Positions 29,712 through 31,024 of a stretch of 31,024 nt of DNA are shown here, one piece after another. Source of the stretch: JBBKXP01 sp038251315 (lineage in GTDB: Bacteria > Pseudomonadota > Alphaproteobacteria > Rhodobacterales > Rhodobacteraceae); NCBI GenBank assembly GCA_038251315.1, contig JBBSBK010000037.1, positions 1 through 31,024 of the forward strand. The letters are read 5' to 3'. The notes under the pieces were generated by a model, which ran no database searches, was not told where the DNA came from, and worked only from the letters and a program-made list of their open reading frames with translations. How positions within the stretch are numbered: position 1 is the stretch's first letter; every line of letters starts with the position of its first letter. The translations under genes were made by a program, and so were the position numbers.

Positions 29712-30836
29712 ATGACCGCACTCGACACCCCCCTCGACCATTTCAAACTCGAGGACACCCGCGTCACCCGGCGCTATTTCGGCAAGTTCGAAAAGATCAC
29801 CGGGTATCTGGGCAAGGTCGCCGCTGTGATGGAGGCCGAGGGGAGTTATTCGCGGTCCGACATCGCGATCATCGCCCGCTACCTGATCGGGCTGAACCTG
29901 ACGTTCCGCGCACTGGCCCACAAATACCACTTTGCGGGCCGTTTTGCCCATGCCGGCCAATTGACGTTCGATAGGGTCGAGTCAGGCTTTCCGGTCTTTT
30001 CCGAACTGATGGAAATGGCCAACGACGCAAATCAGGCGTCGCGGCATCTGGAAACGATGCCGTCCCAAGACGCGCTCAAGGATCAGATGGTGCGCCAGAT
30101 CGTCGGTGAACAGGCGATCCCGACCAAACTGCAATACGCCCTGTCGCAGCGACTGTATTACGAGGAACTGGTCAAGGGCGAATTGTTCTGGGCGCGCAAC
30201 GACCCGCAGGCGATCTGGGTCGGCAATGCAACGGACGGACGGCGGACGTTTCAGGTGCATTGGGCGGTCTATGACAGCCAGGTCAACCTGCCGGTGATCT
30301 ACCTGATGGACCTCGAGGATACCGGGCGGATCGGTCTGCCCAAGGACGAACGCCGCTGGCCCGAGGCACAGGCGCATCTGATGGCGCAATCCATCGATGG
30401 ACTGAAACTGCTGACCATCGCCACGGGTTTTGATACCGATTTCGACGATCTGCATCCGGTACGGCTGCGCCGGTTCCACATCGGGCCGATGTACAGCCAC
30501 GCCTTTACCCGGCAGGATGGCCCCCTGCGCGAAGTCCTCGAGGCCGCAGCGGCGCCATCTGGCGAAGATTGGGCGCTGGTCTGGACGACCGAAGATTTGC
30601 TGACCGACCGGGTTGAACAGGTCAAATCTGGGTGGTTCGGGTCGGTCGAACGGCAGATTTTCACGATTGATCCATTCATGGGGCGGGGCGACATGCTGGG
30701 CGCGACCCGCATGGAACGCGCGCTTATCATGCCCGAACGTCCGTTTCAGGCACTGGCCGAGAAGAAGCCCAAAGGTTTCGAGGACGTGCGCAAATTCGTC
30801 GTCAGTCCGCACGGTAAAGTGCTGAGTTACAGGTAA
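29712..30836 (+). CDS. Unrecognised 374-residue protein downstream of telA
   Basis: I recognise no family. No signal peptide or membrane helix, so cytoplasmic. An N-terminal helical half (~1-150: FGKFEKITGYLGKVAAVMEAEGSYSRSDIAIIARYLIGLNLTFRALAHKY...) is followed by a mixed alpha/beta half (~160-374: GELFWARNDPQAIWVGNATDGRRTFQVHWAVYDSQVNLPVIYLMDLED, then RRFHIGPMYSHAFTRQ, WALVWTTEDLLTDRVEQVKSGWFGSVERQIF). ATG 29712 with AGAGGA upstream. Position 42 bp after telA with a short intergenic palindrome suggests one transcript. Not a shadow: codon use and length match neighbours. Confidence 0.75.
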   Translation: MTALDTPLDHFKLEDTRVTRRYFGKFEKITGYLGKVAAVMEAEGSYSRSDIAIIARYLIGLNLTFRALAHKYHFAGRFAHAGQLTFDRVESGFPVFSELMEMANDANQASRHLETMPSQDALKDQMVRQIVGEQAIPTKLQYALSQRLYYEELVKGELFWARNDPQAIWVGNATDGRRTFQVHWAVYDSQVNLPVIYLMDLEDTGRIGLPKDERRWPEAQAHLMAQSIDGLKLLTIATGFDTDFDDLHPVRLRRFHIGPMYSHAFTRQDGPLREVLEAAAAPSGEDWALVWTTEDLLTDRVEQVKSGWFGSVERQIFTIDPFMGRGDMLGATRMERALIMPERPFQALAEKKPKGFEDVRKFVVSPHGKVLSYR

Positions 30837-30850
30837 AATTCTTGTCCCTT

Positions 30851-30877
30851 CGCGGGATATTTCGGGCCGAAAGAAGG
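30851..30877 (+). repeat. Intergenic repeat copy R7
   Basis: CGCGGGATATTTCGGGCC followed by GAAAGAAGG; the tail form seen minus-strand in R1 (CGGGATATTTCTGGCC, AAAAGAAG). The AGAAGG end acts as the SD of the gene at 30885. Confidence 0.6.
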
Positions 30878-30884
30878 TGTTGGG

Positions 30885-31024
30885 ATGAGCGAGACAACCG
30901 ATCAGATGGAACTGCGCGAAAGCGATGTGCGCAAGCATTATCCGGCCGCGCTCGCCCTGCTTGAAGGATTTGATCACAGCCCGCGTATCGCCACCGGAGC
31001 TGCCACGGCGCCCGTCGAACGGTC
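30885..31024 (+). CDS. Third gene of the telA series, 3' end outside window
   Basis: Open frame from ATG 30885 to the window end: 46 residues starting MSETTDQMELRESDVRKHYP, no recognisable motif yet, polar and helical. AGAAGG from the repeat copy lies 7-8 nt upstream. Probably co-transcribed with the two genes before it. Identity cannot be told from the visible part. Confidence 0.6.
   Translation, partial: MSETTDQMELRESDVRKHYPAALALLEGFDHSPRIATGAATAPVER

Noticed and set aside
1..31024. Search for tRNA, rRNA, CRISPR arrays, insertion sequences, att sites, integrases
   Set aside because: None seen by eye on either strand; the only repeats are the short intergenic family.

Overview
The window is GC-rich chromosomal DNA of the kind found in alphaproteobacteria, and the gene content points to the Rhodobacteraceae / Roseobacter group. 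Pointers are RTX/Hint secreted proteins, a glcDEF operon, a DUF1285 / MoxR / DUF58 / BatA-DUF4159 block, hydroxypyruvate isomerase, a YafY-type WYL regulator coupled to a VOC protein, and TelA. These are family-level judgements read from translated sequence; no database was searched. Genes are tightly packed, often with ATGA or GTGA overlaps, on both strands. I see no tRNA, rRNA, CRISPR array, insertion sequence or prophage.

Layout. 1-879: 3' end of a secreted RTX/Hint protein. 937-2351 (minus): an Hsp20 chaperone behind a predicted sigma-32 promoter and a ROSE-like RNA thermometer, preceded by a secreted trypsin-like protease. 2411-6358 (minus): glcD-glcE-glcF, the three-subunit glycolate dehydrogenase, with a strong sigma-70 promoter overlapped by an inverted repeat. 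6636-13423 (minus): moxR - DUF58 - BatA/DUF4159 - large membrane protein, a putative envelope AAA+/vWA-type system; its ~920-residue BatA/DUF4159 member is cut by an in-frame amber codon. 13483-14963: DUF1285 protein and a DMT exporter, convergent and sharing a CTAG stop. 15083-16992 (plus): hydroxypyruvate isomerase, then a VOC protein and WYL regulator behind a perfect 10-bp-arm palindrome. 17031-19645 (minus): an ECF-type sigma factor translationally coupled to a membrane-anchored vWA protein, with a 47-residue membrane peptide encoded divergently. 19998-22504 (minus): cupin, YdeI-like protein, GabD-type aldehyde dehydrogenase. 22580-24805: kynurenine-formamidase-like hydrolase (apparent CTG start), DmpA-type P1 peptidase and a coupled unknown. 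24944-27171 (plus): YghU and creatinase, separated by a 170-nt possibly structured leader. 27294-31024: L,D-transpeptidase lipoprotein, a second cupin, then telA - unknown 374-aa protein - truncated gene, a possible uncharacterised cytoplasmic system.

Metabolically, glycolate dehydrogenase (to glyoxylate) and hydroxypyruvate isomerase both belong to C2 metabolism, and creatinase yields sarcosine and urea, consistent with a marine heterotroph scavenging small organic carbon and nitrogen compounds. At least six copies of an intergenic repeat (GGGGCGCTGCCCC-like hairpin and/or a GGA..TTTC.GG.CC.AAAGAAG-like tail) are scattered through the window; two copies appear to donate the ribosome-binding site of the next gene and one encodes the C-terminus of a regulator. 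The strongest leads are the thermometer, the amber-split gene, the repeat family, the sigma/vWA pair, the creatinase leader and the telA cassette.
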